Source: an uncultured Saprospiraceae bacterium
Lineage (GTDB): Bacteria; Bacteroidota; Bacteroidia; Chitinophagales; Saprospiraceae
Length of the DNA stretch: 64,000 nucleotides
Reading direction: 5' to 3'
Assembly (NCBI GenBank): GCA_937950315.1
Contig: CALFDU010000015.1
Location: forward strand, 1 to 64,000
Part shown: in pieces, positions 1 through 10,000 of the stretch
Layout of the letters: each line of letters starts with the position of its first letter
Position numbering within the stretch: position 1 is the first letter of the stretch
The notes under the pieces: model-generated
Database searches by the model: none
What the model was told of the DNA's origin: nothing
Seen by the model: the letters and a program-made list of their open reading frames with translations, nothing else
Made by a program: the position numbers and the translations under genes

Positions 1-422
1 GTAGAAGTTCGAGTGATTCCATTGGTTGCATTTCCATCTGGATCAACATTGGCTAGTACAAATTGAATGTCTAGGTCTGCTGCTTGCGGATAGATCGCAG
101 TGATCCAAGGAGCTTCTAAATCGAAAGCGGTATTCAGTACATCAATCTGACTGAATACCTGTTCGTCTGAAATATTTTGTAGGTCTGTGTTGTAAACGAT
201 GTGTACGACCACAGGTATTGTGATGAGTCCAAGGTCATCATTAAATCTATTGTTGTTTTTATCCTCTAGGATTTTAGCAATCTTCTTATGGTATTCTTTG
301 TTAAGCTCGGTGTTGTTTTCTAAGTGATGCTCAGAAATACATAGGTGTTCTTGAGCAGAAGTGCTTATTGAAACAAAGGTGATTAATACAAATAACTGTA
401 TCGCTCGTACAAATGAAAACAT
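1..422 (-). CDS. Secreted M43-type (pappalysin/cytophagalysin-like) metalloprotease, N-terminal part
   Basis: This is the first 140 codons of a gene that runs off the left edge. The start is the ATG at 420-422 (minus), followed by a Sec signal peptide of about 24 residues ending in STSAQ. The mature part has a charged helix and then the stretch IPVVVHIVYN, with ISDEQVFSQIDVLN and a later NATNGITRT. This order is typical of the prodomain/N-terminal part of Bacteroidota M43 zinc metalloproteases (pregnancy-associated plasma protein-A family). The catalytic HExxH helix lies outside the window, so activity cannot be judged. These enzymes are secreted and often carry a T9SS sorting domain. Family assignment is by remembered motif order, not by a search. 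Confidence 0.72.
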   Translation of the reverse strand, partial: MFSFVRAIQLFVLITFVSISTSAQEHLCISEHHLENNTELNKEYHKKIAKILEDKNNNRFNDDLGLITIPVVVHIVYNTDLQNISDEQVFSQIDVLNTAFDLEAPWITAIYPQAADLDIQFVLANVDPDGNATNGITRTS

Positions 423-568
423 AGTCGAATTATTAAAATGATGTTGTCTGAGGATGGTGGCTTAACGCATAAAGTTAATACATATTAAATAATTTATTAA
501 TATGTATTGTTAATCTTTTGATTAATTTTAGGCTTTTAAATCACTGTTTTCATTTATAAAGACAAATA

Positions 569-1030
569 ATGAAGGATAATATTAAAAATATAGAGTCAAA
601 CAAGGGTCTTGGTGAGTTGCTTTTTGGGATGACTAGAGATCAGGTTAAAAACTTATTGGGAGATGCCGGAGAGAAGGAGTCTTACGCAGGAGATGAAGGA
701 GAGGAGCTGGGTAAGGTTGAAATTTGGCACTACGATGCTTTGGATTTGTCTGTTGGATTTGAGGAATCTGAAGATTGGACTTTGATGTCGATATCAGTGA
801 CTGGTGATTCTTATGAGATGGCGGGAACGTCTTTGATTGGTAAAAGTATTGAAGAAGTTTCTACGGCATTAGAAGGATGGGGAGTGATTGACTTTGAGCT
901 TGAAGATCATTCCAGTGAGGAGAGTCCTAATCATAAGTTGATTGTTTCTGATTACCTCGGCATGATATTTTGGTTTGACAACAATGTTGCTAGCGAGATT
1001 TCTTGGAGTCCTTTGTACGACGAGGAGTAA
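569..1030 (+). CDS. Small acidic cytoplasmic protein of unknown function
   Basis: A 153-residue acidic protein with an ATG start and no signal peptide, lipobox or membrane segment. Near residues 13-35 it has GLGELLFGMTRDQVKNLLG, a pattern (xxFGMsxxeVxxLLG) seen in small stand-alone proteins and some immunity-type proteins. The rest alternates acidic and hydrophobic residues and ends with a W-rich stretch. It sits alone, divergent from the M43 protease and convergent with the YiiX-like gene, ending 15 bp before that gene's stop. I do not recognise the family. A toxin-immunity role is conceivable but no toxin gene is adjacent. Confidence 0.75.
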   Translation: MKDNIKNIESNKGLGELLFGMTRDQVKNLLGDAGEKESYAGDEGEELGKVEIWHYDALDLSVGFEESEDWTLMSISVTGDSYEMAGTSLIGKSIEEVSTALEGWGVIDFELEDHSSEESPNHKLIVSDYLGMIFWFDNNVASEISWSPLYDEE

Positions 1031-1045
1031 GCTTACTAAATTGCC

Positions 1046-1747
1046 TTATTTGTTTTGGTATCCGTCCGGATATCCATAGATATGTACAATTTTTATGTAA
1101 TTCGATTGGGAGATGCCTCCTGGATTTAAACCTGGTTTGCCCTCAGGAATTTCTACCCCCAAGTCTTTGTAGTAGTCTGCCCAGATGGGGAAAGTTTGAT
1201 TGGTGTCTGGATCAACAAAGGTCATAGGCTTCAGGTAGAACAGTGGTATTCCATTGTGTGCATGTTTGAATGCATCATAAATCAATTCGGAGCAATAGTA
1301 TTTGTTGTTTGTAATATCAAAAATTTCATCGTACTCCAATCCTAATTTTGTTTTAGCAAATGAGATGGCGTCAGGGATGAGGGCTTTGTGATTTTTGTCG
1401 ACTCTACCTACAATCACTTTACTATTGCCATTGGCATCTCTAGATCTATCCAAGAATTCTTCAAGGGGAGTTATGACGACGCCTGCGGTAATTGCTTCGA
1501 TTATTTGAACGTCACCTTGGTCATCATTGATAACCATGCCCACATGAGAAAGTTTGGCTCCTTTAAACCCGAATGTCACCTTTTCTATGGACGTACAGAA
1601 TGGACCACAATCGCTGTCTTGAAACAATAAATCTCCCTCTTGCAGGTCGAACAAACTGCTAGGGTTTACTTTTGTTGTTTTGCAGGATGAGGAGGTAAGA
1701 ATGAGAAATAAAAAACTTAATAGCAAGAATTTTGAACGGTGCGTCAT
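1046..1747 (-). CDS. YiiX/YaeF-like lipoprotein, permuted papain-fold cysteine hydrolase
   Basis: A 233-residue lipoprotein with a hydrophobic signal and lipobox ending TSSSC (Cys22). The mature protein starts with LQEGDLLFQ, followed by LSHVGMV with a candidate catalytic His68, IIEA with acidic Glu84, and YYCSELIY with a candidate nucleophile Cys152. This His-before-Cys order is the hallmark of the permuted NlpC/P60-like YiiX/YaeF group. Members hydrolyse amide or ester bonds of cell-wall peptides or lipids; the substrate here is unknown. Its ATG shares one base with the TAA stop of the upstream VCBS gene (TAATG), which suggests translational coupling. It should face the periplasm or sit on the outer membrane. 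Confidence 0.82.
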   Translation of the reverse strand: MTHRSKFLLLSFLFLILTSSSCKTTKVNPSSLFDLQEGDLLFQDSDCGPFCTSIEKVTFGFKGAKLSHVGMVINDDQGDVQIIEAITAGVVITPLEEFLDRSRDANGNSKVIVGRVDKNHKALIPDAISFAKTKLGLEYDEIFDITNNKYYCSELIYDAFKHAHNGIPLFYLKPMTFVDPDTNQTFPIWADYYKDLGVEIPEGKPGLNPGGISQSNYIKIVHIYGYPDGYQNK

Positions 1748-4700
1748 TATTTTAATTTCAATAAAGTTGGTTTCTCGCTGTTGTTGGCAGCGATAATAGA
1801 AATTCCTGATTTTGTTTTAAGAAGATCTAGACCCTTGGTATCTCCTTTGATAAATATGCCGCTTTCTGATAGAGGTACTGCTGAGAATTTTCCCTTGCCA
1901 TTTCCTAGTAAGAGGCAGCCATAGCTTGCATCATTTCTTGGAGTTTCTACTTCGGCATTGTACATATTGCCACCCACTACAACATCGAGATTTCCATCTT
2001 GGTTATAATCATATGGAACGATCCCATTGATACATGATATTTGTGCTTCGTCAGGAAGTTGGTGTAACTCAAATTTTCCCTTGCCTGTATTCTCAATATA
2101 GCTACTTGCAAAAGTGTGTGCTTTGAAATGCATAGAGTTTTCTAGGTCTGCTTCTGTGTAAACATCTACCAATGACGCTTCCGCAAATAGGTCATACTCT
2201 TTATACTTATACTTGATTGTAGGAATTTGTTCTGACGAACATTGTTTACCCCTCAATGGGTATTGTACTCCATCTTGGTAATAACCTAGTACAATATCTA
2301 ATTTTCCATTCTTATCATAATCGTTGGCATACACATCAAAAGTTTCAGTTTCGCTCGCTTGGTACTTGTAGTTGAGTCCTAGGTTACCTGCCATCAGATC
2401 TATATCGCCATCTTTATCAAAGTCTTCAGCAACCAAACTATACCACCATCCAGATGTTTTTTCAAGACCTAGGTCTTTGGTTTTACTTTGAAATTTATTG
2501 CCTGTATTTTTTAGAACGGTGATGGGCATCCATTCGCCGACAATGATAAGGTCTAGTTTTTCATCTTGATCATAATCTAACCATATTGCATCTGTCACAA
2601 GTCCAGCTTCTAACAAATCAGGGGCTATTGCTTCTGTTACATCGGTAAATGATAGTGTGCCCGTTTCTTTGCTTTCGTTTTTTAGGATGTAGCTTTTAGC
2701 TGGTGTTGGGTAGAGTTGTGGCAACAATCTTCCTCCGACAAATAAATCCAAGTCCCCGTCTTTATCATAATCTCCGGCTCTTACTCTTGATCCACTTCCG
2801 GTCATGTTGGGCAAGGCATCTTTCGCTTGCGCAAATGTTCCATTTCCGTTGTTCAAATAAAATTTGTCTTGTAATTTAGGCATACCGGCTTGGTATTCAT
2901 TTCCACCGCAGGAAACGTATAGGTCAAGGTCATTGTCTTGGTCTGCATCAAAAAACAATGCTCCTATATCTTCTGTGTTTGCATCTTGTTCCCATAGTTC
3001 TGTTTGACTTAAAGTATAAGTGCCATCTGAATTTTGGGTATACAATGCAGCTCTACTTCCGCCTCCACCTCCAATGTAAAAATCATCAAGACCATCTCCA
3101 TTCACGTCTCCAGTTGCCAATGCAGGTCCATTTTTTGAATAGGTATGTGGTAATAATATCTCTACTTTATAATCGTCGTATGGGTTTTCTGAATGTGTGT
3201 ATTCAATACCGCTTTTTTCGGTTGTGTTTTCAAAAAACTGTTTGATTTCTTTTTCATCATCTATAGAATTATCGCTGGCATTGGCGTAATCAATACGTAG
3301 TAATTGATTGGCAGGAACATTATTTAGGATTTGTGTCTTCCCGTCATTCCAGACGATCGTTAATTCATCCACAGATTCCAACTCACCTATCCCAAAATGA
3401 ATATTTGGATCAACAGAAGATTGAAATCCTCTCGTAGTTGTATGCTCTTGGTATTGGATTCCTTTTTCTGTTTTCAATGTTACTTTTGCACCTAAACCAA
3501 CAGTGTTTTTGCCTTGTCCTTCTAGCTTAAGTCTTAAGAAATTTCCAAGATTTTTTTCAACGGTATTGTTACGATAAAGCACGGCAGGCGCATCAATATT
3601 ATTGATGAGTACTTCTAGGTCTCCGTCATTGTCTAAGTCCACATATGTGGCTCCATTGGTATATCCTTCAAAGGTTATTCCCCAGTCTTTGGTTACTTCT
3701 TTAAAATTGATGCCTCCGTAGTTTTTGTAGGCATAATTGTCCACTTTTTCGGACGGCATGTTGAGTGTTAATTCTAGGTAGTCGAAGTTTTGGCGTTCTT
3801 GGTAATTGGCTTTTTCTATTTTGTTGAAGTAATCTTTGTTGTTGATGTCTCTTCTGGTTCCGTTGGTAATAAAAGCATCTTTAAAACCATCGTTGTCAAG
3901 GTCAGCGACCAATCCAGCCCAACTCCAATCTGTTGTTGCCATGCCAGTCATTCTTGATACATCGCTAAAGTGGGGGAGGCCATCGGGAGCAACACCCATA
4001 TTCATTTGTAAGGTGTTCTGCATGTATTGATGATGTAAGCCAAAGTTGACCATTTCCCAAAAACGCGGAATATCCATACTGGCCATATTTGCTTTGTTTC
4101 TTCTGTTGTCTGCTGGTGTCATATCCATCTGAAGGATATCCAGTAATCCATCATTGTTAAAGTCAGATACATCTGCTCCCATTCCAAAAAATGCTGTATG
4201 TTGGGTTACGTCTTTGATGTGATCCGAGAATGTTCCATCTCCATTGTTGAAGTAGAAATGATCTGGAGAAGCAAAGTCATTAGAGACATAGATATCTTCC
4301 CATCCATCTTGGTTAAAGTCGCCTACGGTGGCACTGAGTGATAACCCAAAATTAAGAAGTCCAGCTTCCTGTGTGACATCAGTAAAGAATCCCTTTCCAT
4401 CGTTTTTGAAAAGTCTATCTGATTTTTCAGGATTTACATTGATCATAAATGAGGCAAAAGAATAGTTGGGTGTTTTAAATCCTGTTGCTGGATAATTGGC
4501 TAGGTATAAATCTAAATCGCCGTCTTTGTCGTAATCAAAAAATGTACTTTGAGTAGTACTACCTTCATCTGCTACACCTCTAGATTCACCTTCATCTTTA
4601 AAGGTGGGTATTCCGTTGGCATCGAGGCCTTGATTTATAAATAGTTGATTTTTAGTGGTTGTAAATTTTCCTGATACACTTACGTAAATATCCATAAGGC

Positions 4701-5103
4701 CATCAGCATTTACATCGGCCATATTTACTCCAGTAACCCACCTATCGTCGCTGCTTACTTTTGCTATTTCTGTGATGTCTTCAAACTTTAGATCACCTTT
4801 GTTGATGTACAACTTATTGTCGACCATGTTGCCTGAAAAATATAAATCTTGTAATCCATCTCCGTTTACATCACCTGTGGCAATTCCTCCTCCCATATAG
4901 ATATATGGATAAGTGAAATAATTGATGATAGAATCTTCTTTTAGATTGTTAGAAAATGTGATACCACTTTTATCACCAGCCAGCTTTTCAAATATAGTTG
5001 GCTGTGTGGATTCTGTTTTCTGGTAAGTTGTATCTTGATCTTCGGTGCAAGAAGCCAATAGAAAAACAGTAAGCAGTGTAATTGTATATAGTATCTTATT
5101 CAT
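1747..5103 (-). CDS. VCBS/FG-GAP repeat lipoprotein with UnbV/ASPIC domain
   Basis: A lipoprotein of about 1118 residues with lipobox LLASC (Cys19). I start it at the ATG 5101-5103; the reading frame extends three codons upstream only through a TTG. It carries more than ten FG-GAP/VCBS blades of the form GDVNGDGLxDLY or DxDxDGDLDLY, which are calcium-binding beta-propeller loops. These fall in two blocks, about residues 40-500 and 640-1110. Between them (about 530-620) lies an ASPIC/UnbV-type segment with GLGAKV, TTRGFQSS, FGIGE and IVWNDGKTQ. Proteins like this are common beside SusC/SusD pairs in Bacteroidota and are thought to bind ligands at the cell surface. It follows the susCD terminator by about 110 bp and is coupled to the YiiX-like gene. 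Confidence 0.9.
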   Translation of the reverse strand: MNKILYTITLLTVFLLASCTEDQDTTYQKTESTQPTIFEKLAGDKSGITFSNNLKEDSIINYFTYPYIYMGGGIATGDVNGDGLQDLYFSGNMVDNKLYINKGDLKFEDITEIAKVSSDDRWVTGVNMADVNADGLMDIYVSVSGKFTTTKNQLFINQGLDANGIPTFKDEGESRGVADEGSTTQSTFFDYDKDGDLDLYLANYPATGFKTPNYSFASFMINVNPEKSDRLFKNDGKGFFTDVTQEAGLLNFGLSLSATVGDFNQDGWEDIYVSNDFASPDHFYFNNGDGTFSDHIKDVTQHTAFFGMGADVSDFNNDGLLDILQMDMTPADNRRNKANMASMDIPRFWEMVNFGLHHQYMQNTLQMNMGVAPDGLPHFSDVSRMTGMATTDWSWAGLVADLDNDGFKDAFITNGTRRDINNKDYFNKIEKANYQERQNFDYLELTLNMPSEKVDNYAYKNYGGINFKEVTKDWGITFEGYTNGATYVDLDNDGDLEVLINNIDAPAVLYRNNTVEKNLGNFLRLKLEGQGKNTVGLGAKVTLKTEKGIQYQEHTTTRGFQSSVDPNIHFGIGELESVDELTIVWNDGKTQILNNVPANQLLRIDYANASDNSIDDEKEIKQFFENTTEKSGIEYTHSENPYDDYKVEILLPHTYSKNGPALATGDVNGDGLDDFYIGGGGGSRAALYTQNSDGTYTLSQTELWEQDANTEDIGALFFDADQDNDLDLYVSCGGNEYQAGMPKLQDKFYLNNGNGTFAQAKDALPNMTGSGSRVRAGDYDKDGDLDLFVGGRLLPQLYPTPAKSYILKNESKETGTLSFTDVTEAIAPDLLEAGLVTDAIWLDYDQDEKLDLIIVGEWMPITVLKNTGNKFQSKTKDLGLEKTSGWWYSLVAEDFDKDGDIDLMAGNLGLNYKYQASETETFDVYANDYDKNGKLDIVLGYYQDGVQYPLRGKQCSSEQIPTIKYKYKEYDLFAEASLVDVYTEADLENSMHFKAHTFASSYIENTGKGKFELHQLPDEAQISCINGIVPYDYNQDGNLDVVVGGNMYNAEVETPRNDASYGCLLLGNGKGKFSAVPLSESGIFIKGDTKGLDLLKTKSGISIIAANNSEKPTLLKLK

Positions 5104-5214
5104 TTCAATCAAAAAGTAATGTATACGTTGATGGTGAATCGTGGTTATAAATATACTTGAATTTTGTAACAGGAAATAGGCATTGGGTAAATACTTATGT
5201 CACAGTAAATGCAA

Positions 5215-5249
5215 TAAAAAAGGAGGTAAGAATTAAATCTTACCTCCTT
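5215..5249 (-). terminator. Rho-independent terminator of the susCD operon
   Basis: A perfect 12-bp inverted repeat (AAGGAGGTAAGA at 5220-5231 and its complement at 5238-5249) has a 6-nt loop. On the minus strand it is followed by a run of five U. It lies 44 bp beyond the susD stop, between susD and the VCBS lipoprotein gene. Confidence 0.85.
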
Positions 5250-5292
5250 CATTTAGATATTAATTTGAGTAGTAATTAACTACTTGTAATCA

Positions 5293-6990
5293 TTAGTATC
5301 CAGGATTCTGAATTAGAATATCACTACCGATAAGATCAATCTCATTCTGAGGTATTGGAAGATACTCATCATGGTTTGAATCAAATGTAGCACCTGCAAA
5401 AGGAGCATTCAATTTAGGACCTTCAAAGTTAAGGTAGTCGTTCAACACTTGTGTTGCAACACCCCATCTAACTAGGTCATACATTCTATGTCCTTCACCT
5501 GAAAGCTCAAGCTTTCTTTCCATCATCAATGCGCTTCTAGCCATATCTTGACTTCCGAAAGAACCGTAAGTAGAAACTTCATAATTTGCAGGACTATCTG
5601 CAATTGCAGAATTAGCCGCTCTTTCTCTTACTCTGTCGATAAGTGCAGCAGCTTCATCCAAACTTCCAGCTTCGATTTCAGCTTCAGCCAACATAAGTAA
5701 TACATCAGCAAATCTGATAATATTGTAGTTTACTGCAGTATAACCAGGCGTCCATGAACTTGCATCATTTTCAGTTCCGATACCACCTTGGTAGTAGATG
5801 AACTTCTTAGGAGCATAAGGTCCAGCGTATGGCTGATCTCTTATCCAATCTTTACCTGGGTGTGGTCCCCAATCTAAGTAAGGAATACCTCTTCTTCCGA
5901 TAGAGTGATCCAATCTATTATCAACTGTTCCAGCATCAACATCAAATGCTTCAGAACTTTCAATTCCCATGTCATCCGCAAGTGCATTACCTGCATCGTT
6001 GTATGAGCCATCTAATAGAGGAAGACCTCCATTTGTTCTAAAAGAGTTAGCCAACTCAAAACTTGGTTGGAAAAATCCACAACATCCACCTGGAGCACCT
6101 GGCCCGTTAGGGAAGTTAAGAACCAATCCAGCGTTAGCATTTGTAACATCACCTGTTCCAGCAGCAGCCTGCACAGCAAATACTGATTCAGCACTGTTGT
6201 CATTTGGTGATCTAAATGCATCCGCATAATTTGCGTTCAAGTCGTAAGGTTGACCATTTGCAGTCATACCATTGTTTACAACATCAGTTAAAACAGTTCT
6301 AGCTTCACTGTACTTTCCTTGGAAAAGCAATGCTTTACCATAGTAAGCTCCAGCTGCCCATTTGTTAGCTCTACCTGCATCAGCCATTGTGCCTGGAAGG
6401 TTATCATAAGCATGCTTAAGATCAGCTTCAATAAATTGCCAAAGGTCTGCAGAGTTTCCAACTGGAGTAACTTCATCCCAGTTTTCATCTACGTATGGTA
6501 CATCATTAAAATTCTTTTTCAATTCGAAGTAATAGTGCCCTCTTAAGAATCTTGCTTCACTTTCAATTCTTGCTCTTGTATCTGCTGATACTCCTTCTTG
6601 AGCTGATTGTAAAAGCTTAAGTGTCGCATTACTTCTTGCAACACCTTCAAAAACGGCTCTGTACTTTTCAAGAACAGAGGCATTCGTAGTCTGTGCTGCA
6701 TACGCTTGAACCTCATTTACCTGTGACTGGTCACCAGCATTTGTTCCTTTGTTTGCGTCTCCACCTCTGATACTTCCCCAGAACCAGTTACTACTATCTG
6801 AGTAGAAACCACCTCTTCCTAAAAGCATACTGTAAGCCGCAATAAGTGATCCTTCAAGACCAGCTTCAGATGAAAGTTCATTGGAACTCAAAGAACCAGT
6901 CGGAGCTACTTCTAAGAATTCATCTGAACATGACACAACTGATAGTACGACCATCAGAAATGTTAATGCTATTATTTTATTTATTTTCAT
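5293..6990 (-). CDS. SusD/RagB family nutrient-binding outer-membrane lipoprotein
   Basis: A 565-residue lipoprotein with signal MKINKIIALTFLMVVLSVVSC (Cys21 after VVS). The N-terminal half shows the SusD helical pattern (RFLRGHYYFELKKNFNDVPY near 148-168, then WQFIEADLKHAYDNLP). The C-terminal half has the RagB/SusD ending, with NYNIIRFADVLLMLAEAEIE, a GEGHRMYDLVRWG segment, and YLPIPQNEI close to the end. SusD proteins cap the SusC porin and bind the incoming ligand. It lies 49 bp downstream of susC on the same strand and its operon ends at the terminator just after it. No glycoside hydrolase or sensor lies nearby, so the ligand cannot be inferred. Confidence 0.96.
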   Translation of the reverse strand: MKINKIIALTFLMVVLSVVSCSDEFLEVAPTGSLSSNELSSEAGLEGSLIAAYSMLLGRGGFYSDSSNWFWGSIRGGDANKGTNAGDQSQVNEVQAYAAQTTNASVLEKYRAVFEGVARSNATLKLLQSAQEGVSADTRARIESEARFLRGHYYFELKKNFNDVPYVDENWDEVTPVGNSADLWQFIEADLKHAYDNLPGTMADAGRANKWAAGAYYGKALLFQGKYSEARTVLTDVVNNGMTANGQPYDLNANYADAFRSPNDNSAESVFAVQAAAGTGDVTNANAGLVLNFPNGPGAPGGCCGFFQPSFELANSFRTNGGLPLLDGSYNDAGNALADDMGIESSEAFDVDAGTVDNRLDHSIGRRGIPYLDWGPHPGKDWIRDQPYAGPYAPKKFIYYQGGIGTENDASSWTPGYTAVNYNIIRFADVLLMLAEAEIEAGSLDEAAALIDRVRERAANSAIADSPANYEVSTYGSFGSQDMARSALMMERKLELSGEGHRMYDLVRWGVATQVLNDYLNFEGPKLNAPFAGATFDSNHDEYLPIPQNEIDLIGSDILIQNPGY

Positions 6991-7039
6991 AGTTTATATT
7001 TTTTCATACCCGAAGGCATGATATTTTATAATTAGATGC

Positions 7040-10000
7040 TTAGAATGTTACGTCAACACCAAAAGTCCAACTTCTAGTAATTGGGAAGTTTCCTAAATCA
7101 ATTCCAAAGTTAGTATCCGCTGCTCCACCTACACTTGGATCAGCACCGCTGTAACCAGTAATAGTGAAAACATTGTTTACACCAGCAAAAAGTCTTGCAC
7201 TTTCAAGACCTCTCGTTGAAGCCGTTGAAGAAGGAACGTTATAAGACAACGTAATGTTTTGTAATCTGAAATAAGATCCGTCTTCTACGTAGAAAGAATT
7301 TGATTGTGTATTTGTACTAAAGTTTGAATTTGATTCAAAAATTGGAATAGTAGCATCAAGATTATCTGGAGTCCAAGAGTCAACAACTCTGTCGCTAATG
7401 GCAGCACCTGGGAATAATGGGTAGAAATCAGTAAATATTTTTGAAGCATTAAAGATTTCGTTTCCGATTGATGCGTATGAATAAATGTCTAAACCAATGT
7501 TTCCAAAATCAAGATCGATGTTTAATCCACCTGTGAAATCAGGAACTGGAGATCCAAGTGTTGTTCTGTCATCAATGGTAATTTCTCCGTCACCATCTAA
7601 ATCAGCAAATTGGAATCTTCCTGGAGCCGCACCTTCTTGAGTTGGCGCTGCAGCAACAGCTGCATCATTTTCAAAAAGACCAACAACTTCATATCCAAAG
7701 AATGCAGAAATTGGCTCACCAACCTGGTTCAATACAGGAGTAATTCCTCTATAACTTGCACTTCTGTTAGGCAAAGATTCGATTCCATCTGCAAGAGCAA
7801 CAATCTCATTGTTTAAGAATCCACCAGTAACTGCAACTTCATATCTGAATTTATCAGATGATCCACCTCTGTAACTAACAAAAAGATCAATACCTGTGTT
7901 AAGCATTTCTCCTACGTTTACTGAAGGAGCTGATGCAAATCCACCAGTCATAACTGATACAGGCGCTTGGAAAAGTAGATCTTCTGTTCTCTTACTCCAA
8001 ACTTCTACTCCTAAGTCTAAAGCTCCGTCTAATAGAAGGGCATCAATACCTACGTTGGCAGTAACTGCTCTCTCCCATCTTGCTGCAGGGTTACCAATTC
8101 TTGTTCTGAAGAATCCATCAACAGCACTTGAGTTGGTTCCTCCAATATCGTAACTAGAAGCTCCGATACTAGTTCCAAATAAGCTAAACTGGTTGTTAGG
8201 GTCAACATTGTTTGAGTTACCCATGATTCCGTATCCACCTCTGATCTTAAGATCATCAAAAAGGTTAGATCCTTGCATGAATGATTCTTCGCTAACTCTC
8301 CATGCCAATGAAAATGCAGGGAATACTCCGAATCTATTTTCAGCACCAAATCTTGAAGATCCATCTCTTCTTACTACTGCTGATACAATGTATTTGTCGT
8401 TGAAGTCATACTTTACTCTTCCGAATAATGAAGAGAAAGTAACACCAGATGTCGTAAATTCATTTACAACTCTTGAACCAACAGTTGAAAGTGTTACGAA
8501 ATCAGGAGTTTGTGCGAAAGGATTAATACCTGAAGCACTAATACCTCTGAATGTTCCTGTGTTTAAAGCTTCTTGTCCAACCAAGATATCTAAGTCGCTA
8601 TTGCCACCAACATTGATTGAATAGTTAGCTGTGTTTGTCCATGTCCAAGCAGTACCATTTCCTTCAAATCTTGAATATCCAAATGAACTGTTGTTCTCTT
8701 GGTTTTCATATGTTCTTCTTGAAAAATTAACTGAGCTTGAAGCACCATGTCTACCACCGAAGCTAGACTTTAATGTCAAGTTGTCAATTGGGCTGTACTT
8801 CAAATATACGTTTCCAAAAATTGCATTTTCGAATCCTCTATCGTTCTGACGTCCATCAAGTTCTGCAACCGGGTTAGCCGGGTTGTTGAATCCTGGAGCA
8901 GCTGTACCAGCGTATCCACCAAATTCATCAAATACAGGAATAATTGGAGACATTCTTGATGCTGCAAGGAATACGTTTTCATCATCTGATGAACCTGCTC
9001 CACCTGCATCACCTAAAAGAACTCTAGTTGATCTGTGTGTCATCTGAAGGTTTTGTCCAACACTAAGTCCTGGAAGGATATCAAATTCAGAATTTACTCT
9101 TGCGTGATATCTTGAGAACTTTTGGTGAAGAAGAATTCCTTCTTGATCTTGTACACCCAATCCAACATAGATTCTACCTCCATCCATTCCTCCGCTAAAG
9201 CCTAGGTTGTGACGGTGAAGAATTCCAGTTCTTGTAATTTCATCGTACCAGTCAGTACCAGCTTGGTTTGCTCGTACTACTTGGTAGATTGGTCCTGCGT
9301 TTGGATCGATGTTGTAATTTGCTTCTTCAGCATTTAAATCAACATTCCCATTCACTGCAGCATTACCTCCTACTAATAAGAAGTCAGGTAAAGAAGGTGT
9401 CCATGAGTCTCCAGTACCAGTTCCGTATTGAGGGTGGCTATACTCTATATCGCCAGCTTCAGTACCATTGGCAAGTGCACCATTTCTGATTGCATTTCTT
9501 GTCCATTCAGCCTGCTGCTGAGGATTAAGTACTCCATTTCCTTCACCTGGAGTCGTAGCTCCAATCATACCATTGTATGAAACTTTTAAAGGGCTATTTC
9601 CTTTTTTACCTTGCTTGGTTGTGTATACAATTACACCACCGGCAGCTCTTGCTCCATAGATAGAAGCAGAAGTAGCATCTTTAAGTACTGTTGTAGATTC
9701 GATGTCATCTGGCGCAAGGAAATCTGTTGAACCCACAGGTACACCATCAACGATGTATAATGGTTCGTTACCACCTAATGCACCAAATCCTCTTACTCTA
9801 ACTTGACTTACAGTACCAGGCTGACCATTTGATACAACCGTTACACCAGGAACTCTTCCCTGTAATTGTTGCTCAACATTACCTGATGGCTGAACTTTAA
9901 GTGCTGCAGATTCAATGGTTGAAACAGATCCAGGAGTACTTCTACGAGTATCAACAGTGTAACCTGTTACGACCACTTCTTGAATAAGTGCTCCTTCAGC

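Noticed and set aside
2300-5000. DNA-level tandem repeats in the VCBS gene
   Set aside because: The repetition is at protein level (calcium loops) and is too diverged in DNA to be an active repeat array.
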